From: Cololabis saira
Taxonomy: Eukaryota; Chordata; Actinopteri; Beloniformes; Belonidae
Direction: 5' to 3'
Assembly (NCBI RefSeq): GCF_033807715.1
Contig: NC_084607.1
Span: 15,300,941 to 15,364,940, forward strand
DNA: 64,000 bases
Shown: one piece after another, positions 34,586 through 45,815 of the stretch
Layout: each line of letters opens with the position of its first letter
Position numbering within the stretch: position 1 is the first letter of the stretch
Made by a program: the position numbers and the translations under genes
Notes under the pieces: model-generated
Seen by the model: only the letters and a program-made list of their open reading frames with translations
Told to the model about the DNA's origin: nothing
The model's database searches: none

Positions 34586-36433
34586 TGTTGTGCGTCGCCC
34601 ATGTGAACTCTGAACTTATAAAATGTATGAACATTTTGTGATTATGAAGTCCAGTAAGGCCAGACTGCTTCCTGAAGTCAGTTTTATGACCCCCTGCGGC
34701 TAACTTCTGGTTATCTCGGCCGGGCTCGAGATAGTCCGTTTACGACCCCCGCTGCATGGCAGATGAAAGCAGGACAGCAAAACCCAGTAAACCAGGCCTC
34801 GGAGGGGGGGGTGCTGCCCCTTTGAACAGAAGAAAACTTCGAAACCCTGGTCAACCCCCCAAGCCTGAAACCGGCTTTAATGGGCCTCCTAAAATGGCCA
34901 CGTGCCATGAACTACAACCCCCAGCATGCCTTGCGTGGGGGGGGGTGGCGCCTACAAGCGGCGCGCATCCAATCGCAACGAGGCACTGATGACGTCACCG
35001 CAGCGCGCGTAGGATCAAAACGCTGCGCTGCTCCTCAACTCACTCTCTTCTCCACTTCATCTCATCCGAGCTGGATCTTTTGGCTGCGTGCCAAAGATCC
35101 CATCTCCTCCTCCCCCCCTGGGAGGGGGGAGAGAAGATCCAGCGGAGCGTTGCTCCACGGCCGGCCCATGCTCTGCACGCCCTCGCTCCAGCTTGGCCTG
35201 GAGATCCGCTGCGGTCACGGAGCGAGGCAGCGCTCCGGCCCTCCTGCTCCTCCTAACCTTTTCTCTGCTTGAGTTCCCTTAGCCCGGAAGCCAGATTCTT
35301 CCAGATCCGTGAGCCCGCGCCTTGGTGAAAGACGGCGACGGCCCTGATTCCAGTGGACTGTCCTCGCACGCCTGGAGGCGCGCCAAGAGGCTCCGTGATC
35401 GGAGAGACCTGCCCGGCTGTGAGACGCAGAAAGACTGCATCTCTTTTCAAAGGAGGAACGTGGAGAGCAAGCTGAGCGGCTGCCCGCCCCGGGGAACCCC
35501 TGCAGGATCGTCCTGCCCGTGGGGTCTCCACAGGACTGAGCCGAGCCGAGCCGCATGGTGGAGCCAAGAGAAACGAGGCCGCATCGGACTGGAACCTCGA
35601 CAGAACCCGCAGCTTCCCGATCCCGACCGGAAGGCGTGAGGTTTTGAGTCTGGGTGTATGAGTTTAACTGGGAGTGTTACAGAGCTAAATCTGTGGTCAG
35701 AGCTGAGATTACATCAGCATCATTACCATGACTGTTGTCATTAATTTGTAGTCACTACTTTCTGCTAGTCATTCATGTTTTAAAGCGCTGTTTTCTGCCG
35801 TAGTCACGTTTAAAACACCGGGAGTAACATCCGGTCTAGATCTGCACGGGGCGTGGTTACAGTCCCGCCATCTTTAAAAAACGCAACCATCTTTATGCAG
35901 CCACAATATTTTAAACCGTACATGTTTGTGATATCATTTTTATTATTGCTTTGATTTCTTTTTCCCATTCCATGCATTTAACTTTCATTTCATTTTTATT
36001 GATTGTTGTTTTCCTAGTTAATTAATTGTTTTATAATACTTAAGTTCTGCCATCAGGTTTATTTGGGGTGTTGCGTTTATCATCTTTTGACACCTGTATG
36101 TAAATAAATCCTGATTGATTTTTAATGAGTGGTTGTTGTTATTTCATGCAAGATTTGGTCACAAATTGATTTGTTTAAGCAGAGCCTAGTGCTCGAATTT
36201 CACCCTTCAATTACTGTATTAGGCATAAACCTTAATTTATGAGACTGATTTTCTGCTGTTTAGTTATCATTTTCTCCGGAGTAAGGCCCCGGAGTGGTGC
36301 CCCTACGAGAATTATTATCATTTTGGTAATACAATTTGATAAATAGTCAACTTTATTAATTATTAATAATTATTAATAATATTCATTAATAGCCTTCGAT
36401 AACTGGACAGCCAAGCTACCTGAGTTGCACAAC
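34586..36433 (+). mobile_element. 1.85-kb LTR-like insertion in U2
   Basis: Starts TGTTGTGCGTC, ends GTTGCACAAC, flanked by ACTCA on both sides (34581-34585, 36434-36438); U3 and U1 hold the empty site. The 5' part has a CRE (TGACGTCA, 34990-34997) within GC-rich DNA, and an AATAAA at about 36103. The TG...CA-like termini, 4-5-bp duplication and promoter-to-poly(A) layout fit a very long solo LTR of an endogenous retrovirus or other LTR element. No gag, pol or env similarity was seen, and the open frames across the GC-rich part look fortuitous. Confidence 0.6.
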
Positions 36434-36789
36434 ACTCAGTACAAGTTCACGCCTCATTCATCTCCAGAGCCTTCAAGCCCCTCTGGCTCCTCTGTATCAG
36501 AGTCAACATGGTGCCTGTCACCAGTTAGTCAGCTGGAGTTTCTTTCAGTTGTTTGACCAACCAGTTGATTTATTCATTATCTGTCCAGTCTTACATGTTA
36601 GAAAACCAACCAGAACCAGTAATGCAGGGAAATGAATGAGATCAGCATGTACAAATTAAGCTGTTTGAACTAATTTAGTGCAGAAAATCAGAGGTATGAT
36701 CCCAGGCTTCCTTGTCCCTCGGTTAAGAACGTCCCTCCAACGTCCTCATGGATGTGGGCATTAAGTCCAATAAAATCCATCATCTAAAC

Positions 36790-37345
36790 CAGTGTCTCCC
36801 AACCTGGGGTCCGGGCCCCCCCTGGGGGGGCGCCAGCGATCTCTGGGGGGGGGCGCGAAACTTTGTCTGCTTTGAAATTATGCAGTTGTAAAAATTATAT
36901 TTGCGAATGAGTCATTCATAAGACATTGTTAGGAATAATTTATGAATGTCTTGAATATCTTTTGTGTTTTTTATACACTGGTGACAAACACAGGAAATTA
37001 TTTCATTCCTTATTATATCATTACTCAACATTTAATCTACTCCGACAGGTTGTTAAAGGAAAAATGTTAAAAAATGTTGGTCTCATATTAAAAGACATTT
37101 TTCAGAAATATTTTTATGTCCTTTTATGTCCTTTTGTGCGTATTTTATACATTGGTGACATTGGAGAAAAACAAAGTCATATGTATACAGAGTAAACCAA
37201 AGAGAAATGTATTAAAAAAAACATAATTAATGTTCATTTTTTTAATTAAAGACTATTTTGGTGCTAGTACGTACGGGTCGGGGGGCCTGGCTGGTCTTAG
37301 ACACAAGTAGGGGGGGCTCCAAGGAAAAAAGGTTGGGAACCACTG
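36790..37345. mobile_element. hAT element in U2 at site ATCTAAAC
   Basis: Inverted ends CAGTGTCTCCCAACCTGGGG and (inverted) CAGTGGTTCCCAACCTTTTT are flanked by a perfect 8-bp duplication ATCTAAAC (36782-36789, 37346-37353). G-rich near both ends, no transposase. The same target site holds a different element in U3. Confidence 0.88.
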
Positions 37346-37628
37346 ATCTAAACCACCTTCCTATTGACGGTTACGGGGGTCTGCTGGAGCCTGTACCACC
37401 TCTCTGCAGGAGAAGTCAGGGACAGATCACCAATATATCATCGAGTCCCATCCCAAGAAGTTGTCTTGGATTAAAGTCCATCATATTATTCCCATTGTTT
37501 GACTATCTTTAGAATCAAAGGTGACTCCATTAGGACAACACAAAACATCTCATGATAACCTACAACCTTTATGCATTTTACCAACTAAAGTGTGTAAAGA
37601 TATGTGAGATGCAACCAGTTTTGGATGT

Positions 37629-38810
37629 TTACCGTGCCACCGATGGATGTAGTGGGAGAGGAGCGGTCTACCGCCCGCAGTGGAGGGGAGGAGGAGGAGG
37701 GGGGTCCCGGGTCACACGAACCCCAGAGAGAGGACCAGGCTGCAGACCAGGCAGGGCCTGAGTCAGATGACCCTTATAACAGCGACCCAGGCCGCTGGGG
37801 AAACAGCGTTAACATGAATGTGCGCGCCTACTGGGTGAAAATGGGACCCGAGTCCTGTCAAAATAAAGATGCTGACATATCGGCATCGGAACGCCAATAT
37901 AAGCAGCAGAGAAGATTTTTCTCTAAAATGCATTTCAAACGCAAACTCAGTAACTTCTCCAAACTGGGCTTGGTGAAAAATAAACTGCGATCCACCATGC
38001 AGCAGGAAGGAGTCAGTCATCTCACACTGATTGAGCATGACATCCTGCGTGATTTGGATTTTAAGGACATTATCAAGGCCTTTTCTTCAAAGAAGACCAG
38101 GCGAAAGCACTTCTAAAAAGGTAAGAAAGTGCTGTATTAATTGCTAGCTGGTGCACGTTTTAAATTGTTGTGGTTGTGAATTGTCTTAAGAGAAATGCAT
38201 AACGTATTTGCTTAGATGTTTGTCTAGATTATACTGCCAATCTTCCATAATGTTTCATCTTTTGGTACCTGGCTGGCATTAAGCCATGTTGCTATCCATG
38301 GTGCTGAATGGAGTGTGCATGTGTGTGTCTGTGCAGGTGCATGTGATTGGTTCACAAGGCTGTCTGATCTGATCGGACATTTTTATTTTTTTTATTACAA
38401 ATGTTATATGTTAATATATATTGTTATATGTTTTTTACAGTCAATGGTTAAACCTGAACATGGAACTTTATTTGCATCACAGACCTTGCTGTGCAGGTTT
38501 AGTTCAACATTATTTCTGTATTCAGTCCAGCTGTCAGTTCAGCAGCAGTCTGTATTTTACAGTTCTGATAAAAAGTGGAAGTGATGCCAAAAATACAGCT
38601 TTACTGTGTGTTAATTATATTATACATCTTGGTTTGCTTTGTGTGGTTGTTATAAAAAGTGTCATAAAAAGTGTATTTTGTGTTTATACTCAAGTGGGCT
38701 CAGAGATACGTTAATCAAAATTTGATTTTTTATAATAAGACTATGTAAGTCGAGGGGATGGGGGCCTACAAAACCTCTTAAGGCCTAACATTAGGTTAAG
38801 GCGGCTCTGT
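37629..38810 (+). mobile_element. Internally deleted hAT element with ORF, U2
   Basis: Absent from U1 and U3, which read through GGATGTTTATGG or its equivalent. The right end GGTTAAGGCGGCTCTG resembles a TTF-type hAT terminus; the flanks share TGTTTA on both sides (imperfect). It contains the fused ORF at 37643-38116. Confidence 0.65.
37643..38116 (+). CDS. hAT transposase N-C fusion (TTF-type finger + dimerisation tail)
   Basis: A 157-residue open frame without stops. An acidic, low-complexity N-part is followed by ARYWV-type YWVKMGPESCQNKD and RQYKQQRRFFSKMHFKRK, matching the TTF-type zinc-finger region of ZMYM-like hAT transposases. It then jumps at KLS|NFSKLGL into LRSTMQQEGVSHLTLIEHD, ILRDLDFKDIIKAF and a basic end, the hAT C-terminal dimerisation tail. 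The Cys-rich half of the finger and the whole RNase-H-like catalytic core are missing, so it cannot transpose. The deletion kept the frame, so a DNA-binding/dimerising peptide could be made. Confidence 0.6.
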   Translation: MDVVGEERSTARSGGEEEEGGPGSHEPQREDQAADQAGPESDDPYNSDPGRWGNSVNMNVRAYWVKMGPESCQNKDADISASERQYKQQRRFFSKMHFKRKLSNFSKLGLVKNKLRSTMQQEGVSHLTLIEHDILRDLDFKDIIKAFSSKKTRRKHF

Positions 38811-38835
38811 TTACGGTTCAAAAGAAGCTAGCCAT

Positions 38836-38837
<2 letters not shown>

Positions 38838-38880
<43 letters not shown>
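38838..38880. repeat. (CT)n microsatellite in U2
   Basis: About 21 CT units at the position of the longer tracts in U1 and U3. Confidence 0.97.
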
Positions 38881-38885
<5 letters not shown>

Positions 38886-39304
38886 GACAACTGCAGCTGC
38901 TACTTTTCATGTGTATTAGTTTCAGTTTAGCATGTTACATTACATCTGTAACATGGTATACAGCAGTTACACTGTTCAGAGTAAGTCAACTATTAATTGA
39001 ACATTGAGCCTGATGGAAAGTATAACACTAAAAATGCTTTTGCTTTTTGAGCACTGTGTTCACACGTTCACTATCATTATATCAGAGGTTGATATGAAGT
39101 TAGGATCTGCCTCTTCACACACGACTAAACAGCAACTCAGATTTATGACACTCTTACAAACAATATTTCAATGACAGAGTTGCAAAATGTATTTATTGTT
39201 ATCCGAAAACATAAAAATACATTTGAGCATGAAAAACTGATGAGTAACTGCTGGTTGCATCGTTACATGTAATCATGTAGATAAAGGTTGGGGTGGGGAA
39301 CTGG

Positions 39305-39691
39305 TTAGATGACCTCAACGATTGTAATTCGGCTGGGATCCCAGATGCAGTTTTCCTGCAGGCCACTCTTCACCATCCCACAGTTGGGTGGCACCCAGGC
39401 GGTGTCGTATCCATGGTCATTCCAGGTCTTCTGGAGAGGGTGGCCCTGACGATTGATGGCTTTCACTTTTCCAACATTGACCTTAACCTTAATGACAACC
39501 TTGTCATTCTCAGGCCAATCAATAGGATAGCGTTTTGCCTTCTCCCGCTCTCTGCTGAGGTAGACACCAGCACCGAGCATCCCACCTTCAGATTGGGTAA
39601 AACCTCTGCTGAGGATGACCTGAGCATTCTCCCTGGTGGTGCCATGGTACATCGTGTAGGTTCGACCATCCTCCGGCTTTGGCTCACTCAT
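39305..39691 (-). CDS. gig2: Gig2-like protein, copy 2 (shortened N-terminus)
   Basis: 128-residue frame with MYHGTT (14-19, His16), GMLGAGVYLSREREKA (37-52, Tyr44), KVKAINRQGHPLQKTW (75-90), TAWVPPNCGM (97-106) and GLQENCIWDPSRI. Compared with copies 1 and 3 it lacks about 18 N-terminal residues (the YKWAEDDFM...LLTPQ segment) and ends at VEVI, about 16 residues earlier. The core is open and conserved, so it may still be functional. The acceptor upstream of the ATG (TTTCTTGCAG|GT, exon from 39707) and AATAAA (39192-39197) are retained. The 5' intron is enlarged by a LINE. At the candidate Glu position it reads GLQEN. Confidence 0.82.
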   Translation of the reverse strand: MSEPKPEDGRTYTMYHGTTRENAQVILSRGFTQSEGGMLGAGVYLSREREKAKRYPIDWPENDKVVIKVKVNVGKVKAINRQGHPLQKTWNDHGYDTAWVPPNCGMVKSGLQENCIWDPSRITIVEVI

Positions 39692-39779
39692 GTTGGCTGC
39701 AGTATACCTGCAAGAAAGAGTTTATCAGCACAAAGATTTAGCATCAACACAGATAAGTTAAGAAATGTGACAGAAATTT

Positions 39780-40265
39780 GACAGGGGGATAGGAGTGGGG
39801 GTGGGGGGTGGCATCACCACACCACCCGAGAGACCAGAAAACTGACAAGGAAGAAACCTGAACCCAGGCCACCAGCATCCCCACGAGAACCAGAAGAGCG
39901 ACAGGAGGAACCCCCACCCCCACCCCCTCCCAGCAGGTGACCGAGGGGAAGCCCCGCAGCCAGGAAACTCACGGCGACGGACCAGGACCCAGCCGAGCAC
40001 CAACCACCCGGCATTGGCCGATCGCGGGGCCAAGAGGTCCTCACCCTCCAGGCCAACAACCCCCACCCGTCGAAAGGCCAGCCTTCCCGGCCGAGACGGG
40101 GCCAGGAAGAGTGTAGGAAGAACTCACTCCTGCCCCCTGGTGATGAGTGTGGGTGGGTGTGACTAATGCAGTGACTATGCCAGTAGCCACATTTGATGTT
40201 GTCCCCCCTCCAAAGACCCTATGTGGAAGTGTGCTTGTGAAGTGTACATCTGTTGAGTAGAGATG
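39780..40265. repeat. GC-rich repeat in gig2-2 5' intron
   Basis: CCACCCC- and GGAGG-rich sequence shared with U1 and U3, ending with CAAAGACCCTATGTG and TAGAGATGTCTAAGATG, after which U2 carries the LINE. Confidence 0.65.
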
Positions 40266-40277
40266 TCTAAGATGTTA

Positions 40278-42820
40278 TTTAATCAATGATTTTATTAACG
40301 AGTGCAACCTTGATTTTATGTTTTTAACTGAAACTTGGTTAAAGGAGCTTGAGGCCGGATTGTGGCAGGATTTATGAAAAAAATCCGTATACATTTTAAG
40401 TTTTCTATTAATAATGTCAGATGAAGCGTTCCAAACCCAAAAGAATGAGCCCTCTAGTGTATCTCTCCTTTGCCTTGAACAGGCTGTGTGCTGCAAATGT
40501 GCTGCAATTCGGTCCCGTATTTCCCGCGCTGGGCTGCGGATGTGACGTCACATGACGCTGCATGCACGTTCTCCCCGTTCTCCCGTGCCGGCTTCACTGT
40601 TGGCCGCAGTACCCCCAGCGGCCGCCGTGGTGAAGGGTGGCGCTAGAGAGTCTAATTTCTTAAAAGGAGCCTCAAGCTCCTTTAAGTCTGGAAAATAGTG
40701 CAGCAGTTCTTATTGAGTCAACACCGCAGAATTTTAGTTTCTTTAGTAAAGCAAGAATACATAGGAGAGGAGGCGGAGTTGCCACTCTGTTCAAGGACAG
40801 CTTCCAATGCAAGAAAATGTCTTATGGTAAATTTGATTCCTTTGAATATGTTGCCATTCAGTTAAAATCCCCCTGTCGAGCAATCTTAGTGACCATCTAC
40901 AGATCCCCCAAATATGATGCAAGGTTTTTTGATGAGTTTGCCAAACTACTGTCAATTATGTGCATGGATTTTGACTGTGTTGTTTTAGTGGGTGATTTTA
41001 ACATTCATGTTGATAATCCCAAAGATGGGTGTGCTAAGGAACTTTTAAATATTCTGGATAATTTTGGGCTTTCCCAGCATGTCACAGATTCAACGCATAA
41101 CCGAGGACATGTTTTAGATTTAATTATTTCCAAAGGTCTTAATATCTCAGAGGTTGTGGTGAACGATGTTGCTCTGTCTGATCACTACTGTGTTTTGTTT
41201 AAAATGACCACTGTTGCCAATCCTATGAAAGGTGAAGCAGAGGTAATCAGAAAGCGTTATATAAATGATAACACCTGTGCATTATTCACCCAGGGTTTTA
41301 CACCATCACAAACCCTTCCCTCAGTTCTAGTTGATGACCTTGTTAACAGTTTCAGTTCCAATGTTATGACTGTTATTGCCCCAATTAAGACCAAAGTTCT
41401 GTCCGGGAGGAAAAAGTCACCCTGGAGAAACGCCACACTAGTTAAAGAACAGAGAAGGATATGTAGACAAGCAGAACGCAAGTGGCGCAAAAACAAACTT
41501 CAGGTATATTACAACATTTATAAAGAGAGTCTTCGCTATATAACTATAACCAGAAACTGAAGAATGCAAGGCAATCGTATTTTTCAAAGATTATCGATAG
41601 AAACAGTAATAATGCTCGCACACTGTTTTCTGTGGTAGAAAGACTGACAAACCCCACAGCCTCAATTCCCCCTGAACTGCTGTCAAAAAAGACCTTTAAC
41701 AACTTCGCTGACTTTTTCACAAACAAAATATTACAGATAAGACAAGCAATGTGCTCCACCTCAGGAATGATAACACTCTGGCCTTCCTATCCTTTAGTAA
41801 AGCTGGGACAGTTCAGCGTTTTAAATTACAAAACCCTAACGGAAACCGTTTCAAAATTAAAGCCCACAACATGCTGTCTTGATATTCTGCCTTCAAACTT
41901 TTTTAAAACAGTTTTAAACTGCATAGCTCCGGATGTATTGCAGATAATAAATACTTCTCTTCAAACAGGCCAGTTTCCCCAGGCCTTGAAAACTGCAGTA
42001 ATAAAACGGCAAAAAATCTTGGTGTAATTATTGACTCAGACCTGAACTTCAACAGCCATCTAAAGTTTATCACTAAATCTGCCTATTACCACCTAAAAAA
42101 CATTGCTAGAATTAAGGGGATTCTGTCTAAACAAGACATGGAAAAACTTATTCATGCATTCATTTTCAGTAGGTTGGATTATTGCAATGGCATCTTTACA
42201 GGCCTTAACAAGAAATCTATCAGGCAGCTGCAGCTGATTCAGAACGCTGCCGCCAGAGTCCTTACAAACACCAGGAAACTGGACCATATTACACCGGTCA
42301 TGAAATCACTACACTGGCTTCCAGTGAGTCAAGGATAGAGTTTAAAATCTTACTGCTGGCCTACAACGACCTGAATGGTCTTGGACCAAAATACATGTTT
42401 GATCTGTTAGTTCCTATGAAGCTCCCAGACCCCTTAGGTCTTCTGGATCTGGTTTGTTGTGTGTCCCAAGAACAGGAACCAAGCAAGGTGAGGCAGCGTT
42501 CAGTTATTCCGCTCCTCACCAGTGGAACAAACTTCCTGTAGACCTGAGGTCTGCTCCAACTGTTAGCTCCTTTAAATCAGGGTTAAAAACATTACTGTTT
42601 ACTCAAGCGTACCCCTAAATTAAACTTACCTGCTGTATTCTATTGCCGCTATTTTTAACAGCTTGTGCTTTTTATTATTTTACTTCTTTTCTTATCATCT
42701 TATTCAATCTTATTTGTTATTTACTGTCTAATTATGTCTTGCCGCTTTTAATGTCAATGTAAAGCACTTTGAATTACCTTGTGTTGAATTGTGCTATATA
42801 AATAAATTTGCCTTGCCTTA
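40278..42820 (+). mobile_element. L2-like LINE, internally deleted, in gig2-2 intron
   Basis: The 5' part encodes the C-terminal half of an AP endonuclease (IYRSPKYDARFF, VVLVGDFNIHVDN, HVLDLIIS, SDHYCVL) and the linker to the RT, in one frame from 40817 to 41560. At about 42005 the RT core including its catalytic aspartates is deleted, and the frame resumes at NLGVIIDSDLNFNSH, SRLDYCNGIFTG, IQNAAARVL and LHWLPV. The 3' end is TGTAAAGCACTTTGAATTAC, then CTATATAAATAAATTTGCCT. The N-terminal part is interrupted by a TTAA MITE. U1 and U3 lack the insertion. Confidence 0.88.
40343..40681. mobile_element. TTAA-flanked MITE carrying a CRE, copy 2, inside the LINE
   Basis: Same AGGAGCTTGAGGC ends and TTAA flanks (40339-40342, 40682-40685). 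It lies within the endonuclease coding region directly after a TETW motif. GTGACGTCAC at 40542-40551. Confidence 0.9.
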
Positions 42821-43390
42821 ACTGGCTTCCAACTGAAAGATTGAGGGGTGAAGTTTAAACGTTAATGTTTTCAACCAAATCTTAAAGGTTATTTCCTTCC
42901 CAGACGAGGAACGCTCGTGACGGCCTTTTGCTTCTATTTGAACAACCGGATGCTGAACTTCATCTGTGCTGCAGCAGATTTGGTCAGTCTGAGTTTTCAG
43001 AGAAGGTCCGGGAAGCAAAACCGTTTCTTTGCTTGTTACAAAGCAGTCATTACGTTTTTTATTAAACATTTTCATAAACTTGAATGTTAGAAGTGCGTGA
43101 TGTCCTCTAAAGGTTTTACAAATACAACTTAAGAGAACAAATTAGTTCAATTCAAACTTCTTCCTGACTGAAAAACTTAAAAACAAGCAGAGTTGACTGT
43201 TCACAGCTGTCAGACTTGTGGATGAGTTGTACGAATAACTGGCTTTTCTGTAGCTTTAACAACCCTCCTTGTCCGACAAAAAGAATTAGCAAATTAAATA
43301 TCTCTTCATACCCACAGACATGATCATAATACCTGCATGAATCCAGTCTCTTTAGGGAAAGGTCTAAAAGTGTGTGTTGAGCTGACGTAC

Positions 43391-43435
43391 CTCTGTCCGT
43401 GTCCGTCTCAGAGTGAAGCGTGAATCCTGTGCATC
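43391..43435 (-). other. gig2: gig2-2 non-coding exon 1
   Basis: The donor GACAGAG|GTACGTCAGC (exon ends at 43391) is identical to that of gig2-1. It now lies about 3.7 kb from the coding exon because of the LINE. Confidence 0.55.
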
Positions 43436-43472
43436 CTCCTCTTCAAACCTGCAGGCTTAAGGAGGAAACACC

Positions 43473-43504
43473 ATATAAGTATCTCCTCAGTTCACTTTCG
43501 TTTC
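43473..43504 (-). promoter_or_regulatory. gig2: gig2-2 ISRE and TATA-like box
   Basis: GAAACGAAAGTGAA at 43504-43491 and TTATATGG ending at about 43472, minus strand, with the same spacing as in U1 and U3. Confidence 0.72.
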
Positions 43505-43526
43505 AGGTCGACCACACTCGCTGGGT

Positions 43527-44257
43527 GTGATCGCCCCAGCTGTAGATTATTAACCCATTTTACAAGTCCCAGTATCTCTGGCAAGCTCAGCAGAAAAAGT
43601 TAGTTTCTTTTTGATGCAAACGTCTTCTCGGAGCACTTTACTGTGACGGTACACAAGTCAAGGTCATAAACCATAAATCAGTGTAGTTGCATCTATATCA
43701 TGCTAATTTGGACAGTTTTTTAAAAGAACTCGGGGAATTCCCCAGTGCATTGTGGGAAGTCCGGTAGCAGTGTAGGTCTATGGCAACAGAAATAAAGGGA
43801 GGGTGTCCGCCTTCTGAACAAACGGGTTACATTTTCATTTCAAGGTTTCCCTTTATTTCAGGAACACTGACCTTGAAGATGCCATCAGTGGGGGTGATCG
43901 CCCCAGCTGTAGATTATTAACCCATTTTACAAGTCCCAGTATCTCTGGCAAGCTCAGCAGAAAAAGTTAGTTTCTTTTTGATGCAAACGTCTTCTCGGAG
44001 CACTTTACTGTGACGGTACACAAGTCAAGGTCATAAACCATAAATCAGTGTAGTTGCATCTATATCATGCTAATTTGGACAGTTTTTTAAAAGAACTCGG
44101 GGAATTCCCCAGTGCATTGTGGGAAGTCCGGTAGCAGTGTAGGTCTATGGCAACAGAAATAAAGGGAGGGTGTCCGCCTTCTGAACAAACGGGTTACATT
44201 TTCATTTCAAGGTTTCCCTTTATTTCAGGAACACTGACCTTGAAGATGCCATCAGTG
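43527..44257. repeat. 367-bp tandem duplication beside the gypsy breakpoint
   Basis: The unit from GTGATCGCCCCAGCTG to GATGCCATCAGTG occurs twice (43527-43893 and 43894-44257) with almost no differences. The first copy ends and the second starts at GATGCCATCAGTG; the second runs straight into gypsy sequence. Confidence 0.92.
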
Positions 44258-44665
44258 TCCTCTGGGACAGCACTGCACCGACTCCGGTCTCTGAGGCATC
44301 AACTTCGACTACGAACTGCAGAGAGGGATCAGGGACAGTTAACACAGGTGCAGTAGTGAAACAATTTTTGAGTTTAGAGAAAGCATCCTCCGCCTGGGAA
44401 TTCCAGAGGAAAGGCACCTTGGGAGAGGTCAGAGCTGTGAGTGGGGCAGCAACCGTACTAAAGTTGCGTACAAACTCTAAAAAGCCTTGGAGGTCACGCC
44501 TCGTGGTCGGGGTGGGCCAATCAGTGACTGCCTTAACCTTGGAGGGATCCACATGGACTTGGCCTGCACTCACAATGTGTCCCAAAAATGACATTTTGCT
44601 TTGGTGGAACTCGCATTTCTCTGCCTTCACAAAGAGACGGTTCTCCAGGAGTCGTTGGAGGACCT

Positions 44666-45815
44666 ACCTGACATGATGTCTGTGTTGTTCGAGGGAGGAA
44701 GAGAAAATCAAAATGTCATCTAAATAAACGAAAACAAAACAATTGACCATGTCTCTCAGCACATCGTTGACCAAGGCCTGAAAAACAGCAGGGGCATTAG
44801 TCAAACCAAAAGGCAAAACAAGATATTCATAATGCCCTGTGGGAGTGTTGAAGGCTGTTTTCCATTCATCCCCCTCCTTTATCCTCACCAGGTGGTAGGC
44901 ATTACGCAGGTCAAGTTTAGTGAAGATTTTAGCACCTTGTAATAATTCGAAGGCTGTGGACATGAGTGGCAATGGGTAATGATTCTTCACAGTGATATCA
45001 TTTAAACCTCTGAAATCGATGCATGGCCTGAGTCCTCCATCCTTCTTTCCAACGAAGAAGAAGCCTGCACCAGCTGGGGAAGACGATGGGCGGATTATGC
45101 CAGCGGCCAGGGATTCTGAGATGTACTTGTTCATCGCCTCAGTTTCTGTAGGGGAAAGAGAATAGAGGCGCCCCTTGGGGGGCATGGCTCCCTCCAGGAG
45201 GTCAATCGAACAGTCATAAGGCCTGTGAGGAGGAAGGGAGACAGCACGGGACTTATTAAAAACAGTCTTCAAGTCCAGGTACTCAGGAGGGACTGATGAC
45301 AAGTCTGGGAACTCCTCAGTCCTATCCGGCTCCAGGGAGAGAGAGGTGGCAGCAGAGGTTAAGCAGTGAGAATGGCAAAATGGACTCCAACTCATAATTG
45401 TGTTATCAGCCCAGTTAACATGAGGATTGTAAACTGACAGCCAGGGAAAGCCTAGGACAATGGGGACATGAAGGTTATCCATTACATGAAAAGATATGTG
45501 TTCATTGTGATTACCAGAAATCCGCAATGCAACAGGCTCTGTGACATGAGTGATATGCGTGAGACTCCGTCCATCAATTGCAAGAGTCAATACGGGCTGC
45601 TTCAAGGGAAGCACAGGGATCTTTAACTGACGAGCTGTGGCAGCACAGATGAAAATTTCATCAGCGCCAGAGTCTATGAGAGCTGTGAGGGGATGAGCAC
45701 CATCCGACAGCAGCAGCAAACCAGGCAAAAAAGAACGCTTAACAGGGTAATTACCTTGAGCAGTGCCCATCAGAAGCCCCGTTTCTTCTGATGGGCGTTG
45801 GCTTTTAACGGACAT
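44666..45815 (-). CDS. Gypsy pol: protease and reverse transcriptase
   Basis: 383 residues in a frame -1 to gag, overlapping it by 46 nt, as expected for ribosomal frameshifting in this group. Protease motif [12 protein letters not shown] (about 45-56), then [60 protein letters not shown] and the catalytic [10 protein letters not shown]. An in-frame TAG at 44664-44666 stops it, and the RT end and RNase H start continue without a further break to about 44258 (including [18 protein letters not shown]). Confidence 0.85.

Larger units (their letters stand above)
34171..44257. repeat. gig2 duplicon U2
   Basis: Same landmark order as U1 and U3, expanded by five insertions: an LTR-like block (34586), a hAT element (36790), a hAT deletion derivative (37629), an L2-like LINE (40278) and a 367-bp local duplication (43527). 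It ends abruptly at 44257, where a truncated gypsy element begins. Confidence 0.85.

Noticed and set aside
35322..35639. 105-codon frame inside the GC-rich part of the 1.85-kb insertion
   Set aside because: Overlapped by longer frames on the opposite strand, arginine/proline-rich as expected from GC content, no similarity to retroviral proteins.
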